A stretch of 64,000 bases of DNA from Saposhnikovia divaricata (lineage: Eukaryota > Streptophyta > Magnoliopsida > Apiales > Apiaceae): assembly GCA_036435485.1 (NCBI GenBank), contig CM071597.1:171536147-171600146 (forward strand), in the 5' to 3' direction. Under the pieces are notes generated by a model. That model did no database searches and was not told the DNA's origin. It was given only the letters and a program-made list of their open reading frames with translations. The position numbers and the translations under genes were made by a program. Positions 46,561-59,658 of the stretch are shown piece by piece; the stretch's first letter is position 1, and each line of letters begins with the position of its first letter.

Positions 46561-48973
46561 CAAATAATGGAAAATATTTACTTAAATATTTTCCTCCAAG
46601 GTAATCTCGATATATCAAGAAATATTGACTCCCGGTCTATATTTGACGAATAAGATGTATACGCCCTTCTATGAGGGTCTTACAATAACCGGCTTATAAT
46701 TGATACGTTAGTTATCTAATTTATAAGCCAATAAACAATCAGGGAACAAGCATAATGATATAACTTGAAAGTAGGCATGCATGCTATGGCATATGTATAA
46801 CAGAAAACACACATATATATATATATTCAATCACAACAACAGCCTAAAAGAAGGGAATTGAAACTTGCCTGGTAGTCGAGTACGGTAAGGGGTAGTGGTA
46901 GCGGGTCCCGGGTCAGCTTGGTGATCTATAAATAGCCAAGGCATTCGGGATTAATCACTTAACATCTTAAAAGTTAAGTTATACTTAAATCAAAACACGT
47001 TCTCGAGTTATCCCGTTATACCCTTTTTTGTGGATTCCTTTTATCATTGATCTGACCCGACATTCGTTCGTTAATACGACATGTCACTGTACTTACACTT
47101 GGGACATACTTAAGTCATACAAGTTCTAAAGTCGATCGTTACGAACCAATATTATACTCCGAGTTTTATCGCCCGTTTTCTAAGTGTTTTACCGAAGTTA
47201 TAATAGAGTCGTCTTTTAGGGGTTCGATCGCGTTTAACCTCGACTCGAATATTTTTAATAAATCGAAAAATGATCCTTTTGACATACAGTTTTCTTTCAC
47301 ACCTTTCTTTTTACCTCTAGTATTTATTTACCAAGATTCGTCATGACTTTACATATTTTACGAGGGTTCAATTTCAGTTACGAACTTTCGTTTACGGATT
47401 CGAACTACTTTTAGTAAATCGGTCATAAATCCTAAACCGTAAGTCTGTTTTATTCGATTCTTTTTCCAAAATGATCTACTACTCAAGATCTACAAGGGCA
47501 TGTTAGATACTTGTCCAGTTTCAGCCATTAGACCTACTGTGATGCACGGTTTTCAATGATTAACGAAATTTCGGCATTATAACGGCTATAATACGAACGT
47601 TTCAAAAATCGCAATCAACAACCCAAGCCACACCGGGCATCAATACAACTTATACACATAATAATCATCTCACAAGTCCAGAAGCTACTGATCTTAGCAT
47701 CAAAATCATCATGCATCTTAAATCATATAACTAATTACATAATCATGCTTATAATTATCACTATAATCATACCAAGCTAAATCCATCAAAAACATTCATA
47801 AATCTCAAATCAAATGCTAGGGTTTCAAGAGATCTACCTTCCTTGGAGTATGATATAACCTTAATAAGCTTGGTATGGTCCTTGTCTAGCTTAATCAAAC
47901 CTTAGATCATCCAAAGAAATCATGAAAACAAGGTTAGTTTCTAAGATCCACTATTCATCGTCAATCTTGTAAAAATCATATAAAATCAAAAACTAAGAGT
48001 TTGGTTCTAAAATTTTTACCACACCTTCTACTCTTCAAGGGCTTTCTTTTGAGCTATAGAACACAAGAATCCAACCATGGGAGCTAGGGTTTTGAGCCCC
48101 ATCTTTATACTGATCAGAACCTGGACAGTTTTGGTCCTCCAACTTTAAGTATGGATTTGACTAGGGTATACTACTTGGATTTCCATGAAATTTGGAACGA
48201 ATCTTGCCCATGGAGTGGAGAGGCTATGGTTAAAATTTGGTGATTTTATCATGGATAGAAATGGAGATATGATTTTTTCTTTGTGTTATGTTTCTGCTGG
48301 ACAGTTTGTATGTTCTATGTTTTCTTTTGCTTTTCTCTCTTTTCTCCCACTTGATCATCTACTTTTTTGCTCATATAACTAGATATTATCAGCTGGTAGG
48401 ATGAGATTGATAGCATTGGGGTAAGAGCCAAGAGTCTTGGATAAGTTTTGATGGATATTTGTTTTGTTTCTTGTTTGATTTAAGTGATTTAAATCACTTA
48501 ACTCCTAAATTGTTTTGATTTAATCCTTGATTAAATAATTTAATCCACTTGATATAATTCTCTTGATGATCATATAGGATATTTAATCTCGATACGAACT
48601 TAATCCGTAATCTAGGATTCGTTCGCTTTATTGATTAATCTCGTTATAACGTTTTAGCGGTTTCTAGAACGCTTGTTTCACTGCCTCAGTAGTTTCCTAC
48701 CTTCATTCTTAAATCAAATATAATAACATCCCAAAATATCAAATCCTCAAAGTTAATATCTCAATTCTTGGATTATAATAATATTTAATCCACTATCCGG
48801 TCAAATATTATATCGAAAAAGAATTTTGAATTTCTGAATTCCGATCGTCTCTGCATTCACTTATTTCCTCCGCGTATTACTAATATTACTTCGAAACATC
48901 CATATCACGTCCCGTACTTAGGGTGGCGTGAAAAGTTTTCCAACTTACAAAATCACTATTCATCCACCAAATT

Positions 48974-49106
48974 ACTATGCACGTACAGGAAACACTATGC
49001 ACGTACGGGAAACACTATGCACGTACGGGAAATACTATGCACGTATGGGAAACACTATGCACGTACGGGAAATACTACGCACGTATGGAAAACACTATGC
49101 ACGTAC
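48974..49106. repeat. 20-bp minisatellite, 6.6 copies
   Basis: The unit is ACTATGCACGTACGGGAAAC with variants (TATGGG, ATAC). It lies about 230 bp from the LTR start on the minus strand. The partner LTR has one unit fewer. Open frames across it on the plus strand are repeat translations, not genes. Confidence 0.95.
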
Positions 49107-49334
49107 TCATTTCCCTTCAAGGATCCATTAGCTCCTTCCTGGATGGTAGATTATTCTTATCTAGGTCCTCAACCATCGAATTACTCTATTCTGACAATAT
49201 ACCAATGCATCAGGATCATTGTCCAAAGCAATATCCATTCATTACAATCATTGTTCTTTGAAACCACCATTCATTAGTGCTCTTTAACCACAATAAGAAA
49301 AGTTTTAATTCTACCCAAAATTCGGGTTATTACA

Positions 49335-49351
49335 GTCTCCCCTCCTTAAAA
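49335..49351 (-). other. Polypurine tract of inverted element
   Basis: The minus strand reads TTTTAAGGAGGGGAGAC just before the LTR start at 49334, identical in its core to the PPTs of the plus-strand elements. Confidence 0.92.
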
Positions 49352-52300
49352 GGATTCCGTCCTCGGAATCAGTTTAGGAATAACTGGGGTTACTTCTATC
49401 CCATTGCACTTTCTATTTCTCAGGTGGATTCTTCCACTTCTTGATTTTCTTCAAATCTCTCACTAGCTTGACAACCTTATCTCTTAGCGCTTGCTCTTTT
49501 CTATTCATAATTTCCACAGGTTTTCCTTCGTAGTTCAGATTCTGTTATGTATATCTATCTGCTCGTACTTTGTCATATGTCGGGCATCTATAGTATACTG
49601 ATGAGGCACATACGCATGAACCATGTTATGACCATTTTACCGGTTTGGGTGAGGCTGGCTCATAGGCCACCTTCCTGACGCGTTTAAACTCTCAGATGGC
49701 CCAATGAATCTTGGGCTAAACTTCCTTTCATTCTAATCTTGTTAATTCCTTCCACGAGGATACCTTTTCTTATTACAAATCTCGAACCTTATATTCTCTA
49801 TCTTGTTTGCACAGAAATACATCAACAAAAACTTGCTTGTCAGAATCCTCTATTAATTCTAGATATTTCCCAATTCCATTGTATAAATGTCAACTCTATT
49901 ATCGGCGGGGTACTTCGTATTGAAACTAGTTCGAGTATTCTAATAACCGATTCGAGTAACTCTTGATGTCTAGCAACGAGCTCGTCGGCCCTCACTGTTT
50001 TGGCCTCGCTATCTCATTGTTAACTACTATCACCCCCGGTCTTCCAACCTCTTCTTTAATCATCTCATAGAATGCCAATCTACCTCCTGTGTTCATTCAG
50101 TCATTCTCTATTATCTTATCTCTTCTCCTTTCTGAAAGAAAGGCGAATCTCTTGGCGAATTTGTTTGCGGGGAATGTTGTCTGGTTCGAGGATTCTTAAT
50201 CCTTTTATCACAAATTATAATCTTCATATACACACAAGCACACATATTTTCAGATCTGATAGGTCTGAAAGTCGATCATGTTTGATCCTTTTTTATTTCG
50301 CACCTTTCCTTCATATATACGATGTTTCGATATACTTAGGGCGAAAACTATCTCAGATAACTCACAGCCAATTCATTAAATTCCAAGAAATTGTGGGTGC
50401 AATAGTCAACCCAAAATGACATCACTCACAATTTTATAGTGTCTATACCTAGTGCAATTCACAATCTTGGGTATATCCTCGATTTTTAACTTCCAACCGG
50501 TGATGTCCCATTTCCTAATAAGTTTGGAAAATACACAGCGTCCCTGTGCTGCTCAGACAATCTTCTACAACAGTACCTATACTCAATGTTGACTCATTCA
50601 ACTCTCGAGGTTCGATGCACAATCTTGTGCTAACATATTTCTTTCTTACAACACACCGGTTCCTCACGGTGGCACACTGAGTCTCATCGCACTCTTAATC
50701 AACAATCCTCGCATCTGAGCTGATAATTCTTTTATTCCGACTGGGCTAACGGGAGATGCAGCACTAGGCTCTGAACACTCGATATTCATTATTATGTCAT
50801 CAAAATCGATATCTGGTAGGTTATTAAAACCTTGTAAAACCTCCCAAAATCATTATAATTATACTTGGTGTCTTTTTCCTCGGGGTAAACCATATGAGCT
50901 AATCAAGCCTCATATTTTCGGCGTCATAATCTCTTAGTCTGAACTAGATTCCAAAATCTCTGACTCCGTCTTTATCCTTAAATTATTTCCCTCATAATCA
51001 ATTTGGCTCCATTGGGTATCAACTAATCCATCATTATTATAATATCAATTTCTCCCTAATTCGAAAGGAATCAAATCTCTCGATCGAGTGGTACCCTGGG
51101 TAGGTTCTCTGGAAATCACTATTCCTTATCCATAAAAGACTGGAAACTTAACGGTTTACTTCGTCAATTTTGTATCATGGTCCTGGTTTGCCTCAAAATG
51201 GGACCTTCTAAGGTACGTAATATGCTTAAAACTCCATCACGAATCGATACCTTCGATTCTTGCACAATCATCAAAAAGAATGTAACTTCCTCCACTCCGA
51301 TATGACCTTCAAGGTCTTTCCAAATACCATTTTGTTTCTTCGGTATGAACATTTGTAATTATTCCTTTATACTTAGACTGTTGGACACCTCATTGGCCTT
51401 TCCTGATAATAATAATTTCTGGTAATCCTTGTTCTATGGATATATTCCAATTCAAACTTTTCTACCTCATTCCCATCACTTTTGGGTGAAAGCATTCTCC
51501 CTTAAGCTCTGCTGATGGAGAAAAATATATTTATCAGTCTTTTTCCATAAGTCATTGCTTTCACCTACCCGTGGGAACTTTATCACGTTTATTCCCAATC
51601 CTACTTAGGATACTTCTTTTCTTAGTTCTTTCCTTATCTTAGGATAATCTCAGCCTTTATAGGTTCAATCAATACTTCCTCAGGGTTTCATACATGCCTC
51701 ATCTGGCATTATTGTTACTATGTCATACATTCCTTACCAAACTTCCATTTTGAAGTTCGGAATATTACTTTTTTCCTTGTAAGGTTTTATAGGTCATCCT
51801 CATCATTCCTCCTGTATTTTATGGGTACAGGGTATATCAAAATGTCATTGATTAATACTATAATAATTCTATCTATGTTCTTTCCAGAACTCTTTTTAAT
51901 AATCCTTACCGGTCATTGTTGCCTTAGCAAGTCCAACTCATATCATCTGAATTCATAATGTCGTTATTAGGGTTAATGCCATCCCTTGTGCATTCCCCAG
52001 GGTTTGTCTTAATTTATGGATATCCTATCCTTAATTCAACTGCCAAGGAATTCTTGCATCCTATACTTGGCAATCAAATCATGTATCCTTAATAAGGGTC
52101 TCTTTTCAATCATTCTCATTTGATAATCGATCGGTGGCTTAATGTTAACCTCTTCTTTCAGATAGTTGTCAGCCTATTTGACCTTCCAAAAGACAATGTA
52201 TGTCTATCTGCTCTCTTACAGAACTTGGTAATGGTAGCAAGGATGTTCTGGAAGATATTGATCGAGTTCAACGTGAATCTCTTAGTACTTATCGTTTTTC

Positions 52301-53375
52301 TCAAAGGTACTTGCCTTAGACAAAATTTCTACAGCATACTGATCCATCTCTGACCATTTCTATACTCTCTTCATAAACCTTCATTGTTTATTTCCCTTGG
52401 TCATAATATATTCATGGTATTTATAATACCCTAACATCATACATCTCAACTCATTATACTTCCATTTTTACTCGTAATCTTGGGCAATCATATACACATG
52501 AATCACTTTAGTACGGGTGACCCCATTCCAAAAAGTCTAGTAGATTCCCAATCCAAAGATGGGTTGCAAAGGGTTCAGTAGAAGATTCCTACGATCTCAT
52601 TAATATTTCCTTTATATCAAAAGCCCTTGCAGTCGGCGCTTACTTAGAAGCAACCCTGCTTTGTCCTTTCATTGCTGGTCTAGTCACTTGATAATCCTTT
52701 GTGACTTGGCCTCAACTGACCACACTAAAATAAAAATATATGGTTTTTGGGGTTGGCTAATTAGCATTACTTTTCTAGCAATTGCTGGCATAGTGCCTTC
52801 TACTTTGATACCTTTCTACCTTTCCAAAACTTTACTCCATATAGGTCTTAATCGACTTCTCGGCACCGTCTCCGGTTACCTTTCCTCCACTTTTATCTTT
52901 TCAACTATTCTTATCAATCCCACGTGCCACGCAAGCTTACCATTCATGGTATAACAGCCTTTTCACTTAGGTCAATCCCGGAGTTTCTCAGTTCGACTGG
53001 TTTCTTACTTACATTTCCTGTTTTAGTCCAATCTCACTTCATCATTGTATTTCTACAATCAATCGCGATAACCGGGGTCTATCCACCAACCCATATAGCT
53101 GCTACTTTACCCAATTCACGGGGTTCGCCCCAGTTTCTACTTTCTTCCATGATGTTCTCTGATAATCAGAAAGACAAGGTTTGCCAAAATTCGTTGAATT
53201 TCTTTCCAGAAACAAGGAAATCTTGGTCAATCTATCCAACCACCGGTAACACTATGAAGATCAATTTCGAAACCTAGAGAATAGTTCTATGAGAATCCAA
53301 GCAGGTAGAATCATAAGCAGTTATAATAACGGAATTATTGACACAAAGTTGGAAGTTTAACCACTAGAAAGGAAC

Positions 53376-53437
<62 letters not shown>

Positions 53438-54885
53438 ATAGAAGGGAAATCAAAAGTTTCAAACTGAAACATGCCACCTCTTCCTGATACATATACATCT
53501 TAATTGTCGATAATATAAAATGTCAGCCTTCCTAACCACAGGTTTCAGAAGGAACACTACCGTCGGAGTTAGTCGTTTCATAAAAATTGGCACTACTAGG
53601 GCCATCCTAGTCTGGTGTACCGTGTTGTTCGAATGCATCCGCAATTACTCTGCCGTGCTGCATAAGCACACCACCTAAACCTGTATGAGATGCATCATAG
53701 TGTATCATAAAGTCTTCCTTCTCCCGTTAGGCAACACCAACGCCGGGTCGTTACCAATTTCATCTTAAAACATTCTCTATTACCTCTTAACCACTAATCG
53801 CATTACTTGATCCATTTGCAATTCAGTGTCAGAATAAACTTAAGGTAACTACTATAATCTATTCGGGGAAAAGAAAGAATTTAATATTCTTCTGAATCAC
53901 ATGCATCTAACGTTCCTGATTCACCATTTTACTGAGTTAAAATAAACTTATACTTAGTACCTGATAGTAGTCATATTACGAGTTTATCATAGACCCACTG
54001 GTCTTTTCCTCTGGTAGTTTCTGAGATCATCGTCTCGCTTACTACTTTATATAACTTTATCCAATCAGGCCATCACTTTCCACTATCTTTACTTTAGAAG
54101 CTGGTTCATTCATAATATGGACATTTCGCTGAATAAAACCACATCAACAATCTCAATTTGGTTTCATAAAATATAACCCATGAAATCCGCCTTCTCATGG
54201 CAACTTACCATTGACAATATTCACACTAATCCATTTATCCGATAATATGGCACTTGTTGCCTCTATCTCAACTGCTCCTGGGTGCTCCCCGTCCTACATC
54301 GACGTCTTTGATAATCATGCATCATTCTAACTCCTTTCTCATTAATCTGAAAGTCTCTAAGGATCTTTATCTATCCCCATATAAGACCTCAAGTAATCCT
54401 TCTAATCTATCTTAATTGTTGGTACTACCTCTCGTAGTCCGGCTATAAATCCAACATAAAATTTCAATTCTCTTAAAAATATCTCAGTTCTTTGTGCTCA
54501 CTTCTCTGAGCACTATAATCTTAACTCTCGCTATCCCTCTGCTACAGCCCTCATTTCTTTGGAGTAAACTCCTCATCCTCAATAGGATTCTCCCCTGCTG
54601 GAACCTCTTTCGAGTCCTCAATAGGGTACTCTATCGAATTCACAATCCGATTGTCAACATATAATAAAACATCATCATGCTGCTGCTCGTACGCCTCAAG
54701 GTCTGTCGCCTTACTAGTCGATACGAGAACGAGCTAAGTTACTATCATGATAGTTAAGAGTTCCCATAAGGGTTTTATATATCAATACTACTTGAAGTAG
54801 TCCGACTATGAACTTGGCAAGAGTTCTTATTATCTTAGTGAGTTTATTGTTTTAATGTCGCATCATCTCTGGGGTTTATAACGTA
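49352..54885 (-). pseudogene. Internal region of inverted element: degenerate chromovirus remnant
   Basis: 5.5 kb with no long frame on the minus strand. Scraps, in element order: RNase H core YDASHTGLGGVLMQHGRVIA at about 53705-53640, better preserved than in the plus-strand copies; RNase H tail and junction (KANEVSNSLS, then MFIPKKQNGIWKDLEGHIG) at about 51400-51290; integrase C-terminus KVAYEPASPK near 49690; and an open piece NYEGKPVEIMNRKEQALRDK at 49535-49413 ending in a stop, which corresponds to the region just before the chromodomain. Most stretches are recognisably homologous to internal region 1, including its non-coding parts. Plus-strand ORFs here (for example 50072-50419) are antisense noise. 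Confidence 0.72.
53379..53434. repeat. (AT)28 microsatellite
   Basis: A pure AT dinucleotide run in the internal region of the inverted element. The homologous site in the plus-strand elements (near 32897) has only GTATATAATTGG. Confidence 0.97.
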
Positions 54886-54901
54886 CGCTCTGATACCACT
54901 T
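54886..54901 (-). other. Primer binding site of inverted element, tRNA-Met type
   Basis: The minus strand reads TGGTATCAGAGCGTACG after AAAG and the LTR end TGTTACA. It sets the minus orientation and the 5' LTR boundary at 54903. Confidence 0.92.
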
Positions 54902-57084
54902 TTGTAACACCCCCAGATCCGGGGTCCGGGATTCGGTCGTTACGGTTTCCAATTCTATCCACAACAATTGAACTTTCCTTAACATAAAATAATTACATCT
55001 CTATGACCCAACACAACAATGTAAAACACACCCTTATAGTCCCAGAGATGAAATCAGAGTAACAATCAAATTTTATTAATCACATTATGAGTTCTTACAA
55101 TCCAAAAGAATTTCAATATAAATACATACTCTTTGCCATCCATTTACATAAGTCATACTAGACCATATACTTGGTACTGAAAGAATAAATATATCCTACC
55201 AATAGCTTCTTCTTCAACTCTGGTAGTCTCATCGTCCTCGCCCGCGTCGAGTGCGCCTTGTGCGAGTCATCTGGTCTAGCTGTTGTTGTGATATAATAAT
55301 AAAGCAAGGGTGAGCAACAGCCCACCAACAATAATATATAACTGAACGATAATATATAACAGTTCAAAAGTATCTTTCAAGCCATATGCCATGCATTTAC
55401 GGAAATGATGCCAGTATAATATGAACGATGAAGTTACAAGGTAACTTAAAGTATTTGTTTGTAGAAATATCTGCTACATCAAAAGTAAGCGGGATATTCT
55501 CATTGTCATTAAAAGAGGAACTTGCATGAAAAGATTGCAATTCCAGTTATGAACACTTTTCCAGCTCTGCCAACAGTAATCATGTTGCAGGAAATAAATA
55601 AGTTTGGATGATGAACCAATGATGGAGTATTCACCGCGCCCGCTGTTCCAATCTTGATGATCAGTCGAGATCGTACAACTCAAATTAGATTTACTACCGG
55701 TAGAAGGAAGAACTGACGGCTTTACTTGTATACCGCCTTACTAGCTCTCCCCGGCCAACGGTTGGGCCAAAGGGGATGGACCGGCGCTACTCGGCCTCTT
55801 ACACGACTCCTAGTTCAAATAGAATTCATGATTCTGAATGTAACGTTCGTCCCTCTTTCCCCAAGTATAATACTTGTTGATAAGACTCTACAAAGTAGTC
55901 GTATCTAGTTGGAAAGGAAAATTCACCAATAACTTCCAAGCTATTGCTTGGTAACGAATATCAACTTGTTCCAACAATCTTACCCCTCGAAAGATGAGAA
56001 GGTAAACAACGACTTAATAAGTCCATAGCACCCGAGTTGCGAGTGAAGAGAATACTTTATGACCGGGAAGTCGACAAGATAAATAACATTTTCCAAGTAA
56101 GGTTCCCTTATTTTTAGGGAGATAGACTCAAGAAGAATGATGTCTGAGAACCTTTCTTGGTATAAGATTAATAATAATATGACTCCGAGATATTTTCCGT
56201 AATAATCGAAGAAGATAAACCTTATTGAGGTTATTCTAAGTATGAAATAAATATTCAGAAAATATTTATTGAATTAAAGTATTTAAAGAATATTTAGGAA
56301 TATGAAAGAATATCATTAATCAGAGTATTTCTCCAAATAATCCTTGAAGAAACATCAAGAGAATATTTATTGAATAAATAAATATTTAAATGAATATTTA
56401 AAATAATATTCATTAATTAATAAGGAATTTAAATGAATATTCAAAAACTAATATTCATTTAATGAATAATATTCTAAATGAATATCAAGTAATATTCATT
56501 TAGTAATCCAAACTTTAAAGGAATATTGTAGATGATATTCGATAAATAAATCAAGCTTCAGATGAATATTAGAATAATATTCATCAAGTAATTAATATCT
56601 TAAATGAATATTCAAAAGTAATATTCATTTAATAAAATAATAGTCTAAATGGATATTCAAATAATATTCATTTAGTAGTCCAATCTTTAGAAGAATATTC
56701 GGAATAATAATCGATATTCTATTCGACTTTGAATGAATATTGAAAAATATTATTCGTCGAATGGTTACGTTCAAATAATTATTTGAAGTAAGGATCGTTA
56801 AATAAATAATCTCGAACGAATATTCAAATAATATTCATCGCCCAAATAATGGAAAATATTTACTTAAATATTTTCCTCCGAGGTAATCTCGATATATCAA
56901 GAAATATTGACTCCCGGTCGATATTTGACGAATAAGATGTATACGCCCTTCTATGAGGGTCTTACAATAACCGGCTTATAATTGATACGTTAGTTATCTA
57001 ATTTATAAGCCAATAAACAATCAGGGAATAAGCATAACGATATAACTTGAAAGTAGGCATGCATGCTATGGCATATGTATAACC

Positions 57085-57088
<4 letters not shown>

Positions 57089-57166
<78 letters not shown>
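57089..57166. repeat. (AC)13(AT)26 microsatellite in inverted 5' LTR
   Basis: Composite dinucleotide run of 78 bp; only about 20 bp in the partner LTR at 46807. It accounts for most of the length difference between the two LTRs. Confidence 0.95.
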
Positions 57167-57171
<5 letters not shown>

Positions 57172-59312
57172 CACAACAACAGCCTAAAAGAAGGGAATTG
57201 AAACTTGCCTGGTAGTCGAGTACGGTAAGGGGTAGTGGTAGCGGGTCCCGGGTCAGCTTGGTGATCTATAAATAGCCAAGGCATTCGGGATTAATCACTT
57301 AACATCTTAAAAGTTAAGTTATACTTAAATCAAAACACGTTCTCGAGTTATCCCGTTATACCCCTTTTTGTGGATTCCTTTTATCATTGATCTGACCCGA
57401 CATTCGTTCGTTAATACGACATGTCACTGTACTTACACTTGGGACATACTTAAGTCATACAAGTTCTAAAGTCGATCGTTACGAACCAATATTATACTCC
57501 GAGTTTTATCGCCCGTTTTCTAAGTGTTTTACCGAAGTTATAATAGAGTCGTCTTTTAGGGGTTCGATCGCGTTTAACCTCGACTCGAATATTTTTAATA
57601 AATCGAAAAATGATCCTTTTGACATACAGTTTTCTTTCACACCTTTCTTTTTACCTCTAGTATTTATTTACCAAGATTCGTCATGACTTTACATATTTTA
57701 CGAGGGTTCAATTTCAGTTACGAACTTTCGTTTACGGATTCGAACTACTTTTAGTAAATCGGTCATAAATCCTAAACCGTAAGTCTGTTTGATTCGATTC
57801 TTTTTCCAAAATGATCTACGACTCAAGATCTACAAGGGAATGTTAGATACTTGTCCAGTTTCTGCCATTAGACCTACTGTGATGCACGGTTTTAAATGAT
57901 TAACGAAATTTCGGCATTATAACGGCTATAATACGAACATTTCAAAAATCGCAATCAACAACCCAAGCCACACCGGGCATCAATACAACTTATACACATA
58001 ATAATCATCTCACAAGTCCAGAAGCTACTGATCTTAGCATCAAAATCATCATGCATCTTAAATCATATAACTAATTACATAATCATGCTTATAATTATCA
58101 ATATAATCATACCAAGCTAAATCCATCAAAAACATTCATAAATCTCAAATCAAATGCTAGGGTTTCAAGAGATCTACCTTCCTTGGAGTATGATATAACC
58201 TTAATAAGCTTGGTATGGTCCTTGTCTAGCTTAATCAAACCTTAGATCATCCAAAGAAATCATGAAAACAAGGTTAGTTTCTAAGATCCACTATTCATCG
58301 TCAATCTTGTAAAAATCATATAAAATAAAAAACTAAGAGTTTGGTTCTAAAATTTTTACCACACCTTCTACTCTTCAAGGGCTTTCTTTTGAGCTATAGA
58401 ACACAAGAATCCAACCATGGGAGCTAGGGTTTTGATCCCCATCTTTATACTGATCAGAACCTGGACAGTTTTGGTCCTCCAACTTTAAGCATGAATTTGA
58501 CTAGGGTATACTATTTGGATTTCCATGAAATTTGGAACGAATCTTGCCCATGGAGTGGAGAGGCTATGGTTAAAATTTGGTGATTTTATCATGGATAGAA
58601 ATGGAGATATGAATTTTTCTTTGTGTTATGTTTCTGCTGGACAGTTTGTATGTTCTATGTTTTCTTTTGCTTTTCTCTCTTTTCTCCCACTTGATCATCT
58701 ACTTTTTGCTCATATAACTAGATATTATCAGCTGGTAGGATGAGATTGATAGCATTGGGGTAAGAGCCAAGAGTCTTGGATAAGTTTTGATAAATATTTG
58801 TTTTGTTTCTTGTTTGATTTAAGTGATTTAAATCACTTAACTCCTAAATTGTTTTGATTTAATCCTTGATTAAATAATTTAATCCACTTGATATAATTCT
58901 CTTGATGATCATATAGGATATTTAATCTCGATACGAACTTAATCCGTAATCTAGGATTCGTTCGCTTTATTGATTAATCTCGTTATAACGTTTTAGCGGT
59001 TTCTAGAACGCTTGTTTCACTACCTCAGTGGTTTCCTACCTTCATTCTTAAATCAAATATAATAACATCCCAAAATATCAAATCCTCAAAGTTAATATCT
59101 CAATTCTTGGATTATAATAATATTTAATCCACTGTCCGGTTAAATATTATATCGAAAAAGAATTTGGAATTTCTGAATTCCGATCGTCTCTGCATTCACT
59201 TATTTCCTCCGCGTATTACTAATATTACTTCGAAACATCCATATCACGTCCCGTACTTAGGGTGGCGTGAAAAGTTTTCCAACTTACAAAATCACTATTT
59301 ATCCACCAAAAC

Positions 59313-59425
59313 ACTATGCACGTACGGGAAACACTATGCACGTACGGGAAATACTATGCACGTATGGGAAACACTATGCACGTACGGGAAATACTATGCA
59401 CGTATGGGAAACACTATGCACGTAC
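59313..59425. repeat. 20-bp minisatellite, 5.6 copies
   Basis: Same unit as at 48974-49106 with one copy fewer, at the matching LTR position. Confidence 0.95.
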
Positions 59426-59658
59426 TCATTTCCCTTCAAGGATCCATTAGCTCCTTCCTGGATGGTAGATTATTCTTATCTAGGTCCTCAACCATCGAAT
59501 TACTCTATTCTGACAATATACCAATGCATCAGGATCATTGTCCAAAGCAATATCCATTCATTACAATCATTGTTCTTTGAAACCACCATTCATTAGTGCT
59601 CTTTAACCACAATAAGAAAAGTTTTAATTCTACCCAAAATTCGGGTTATTACAGTAAT

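Larger units (their letters stand above)
44620..49334 (-). repeat. 3' LTR of inverted element (4,715 bp)
   Basis: Ends TGTAAC...TTACA on the plus strand. Contains a palindromic array (45950-46560), a short AC/AT tract (46807-46826), a conserved segment matching the 3' part of the plus-strand LTRs in reverse (44870-45130) and the 20-bp minisatellite (48974-49106). Confidence 0.93.
44620..59653 (-). mobile_element. Complete inverted giant-LTR element, 15.0 kb
   Basis: Minus-strand element bounded by LTRs 44620-49334 and 54903-59653, with perfect target duplication GTAAT (44615-44619 and 59654-59658). On the minus strand: 5' LTR, tRNA-Met primer site (54901-54886), 5.6-kb internal region, PPT (49351-49335), 3' LTR. 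It belongs to the same broad family as the host element, but is a different subfamily: the LTR starts TGTAATAACCCGAATTTTGG and has its own minisatellite. The two LTRs are nearly identical, so it is the youngest Ty3 insertion here. It has no coding frame. Confidence 0.95.
54903..59653 (-). repeat. 5' LTR of inverted element (4,751 bp)
   Basis: Near-identical to 44620-49334. Main differences are a longer (AC)n(AT)n tract at 57089-57166, one minisatellite unit fewer (59313-59425, 5.6 copies) and scattered substitutions. Confidence 0.93.

Noticed and set aside
48974..49106. CRISPR-like direct repeats
   Set aside because: Units are contiguous with no spacers and lie in a plant LTR; this is a minisatellite.
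48928..49277. Overlapping plus-strand ORFs with repeated CTYGK/MHVRET residues, also at 59164-59596
   Set aside because: They are three-frame translations of the 20-bp minisatellite within the LTR.
50072..50419. 115-codon plus-strand ORF
   Set aside because: Antisense to the internal region of the minus-strand element, composition of random AT-rich sequence, no conserved motif.
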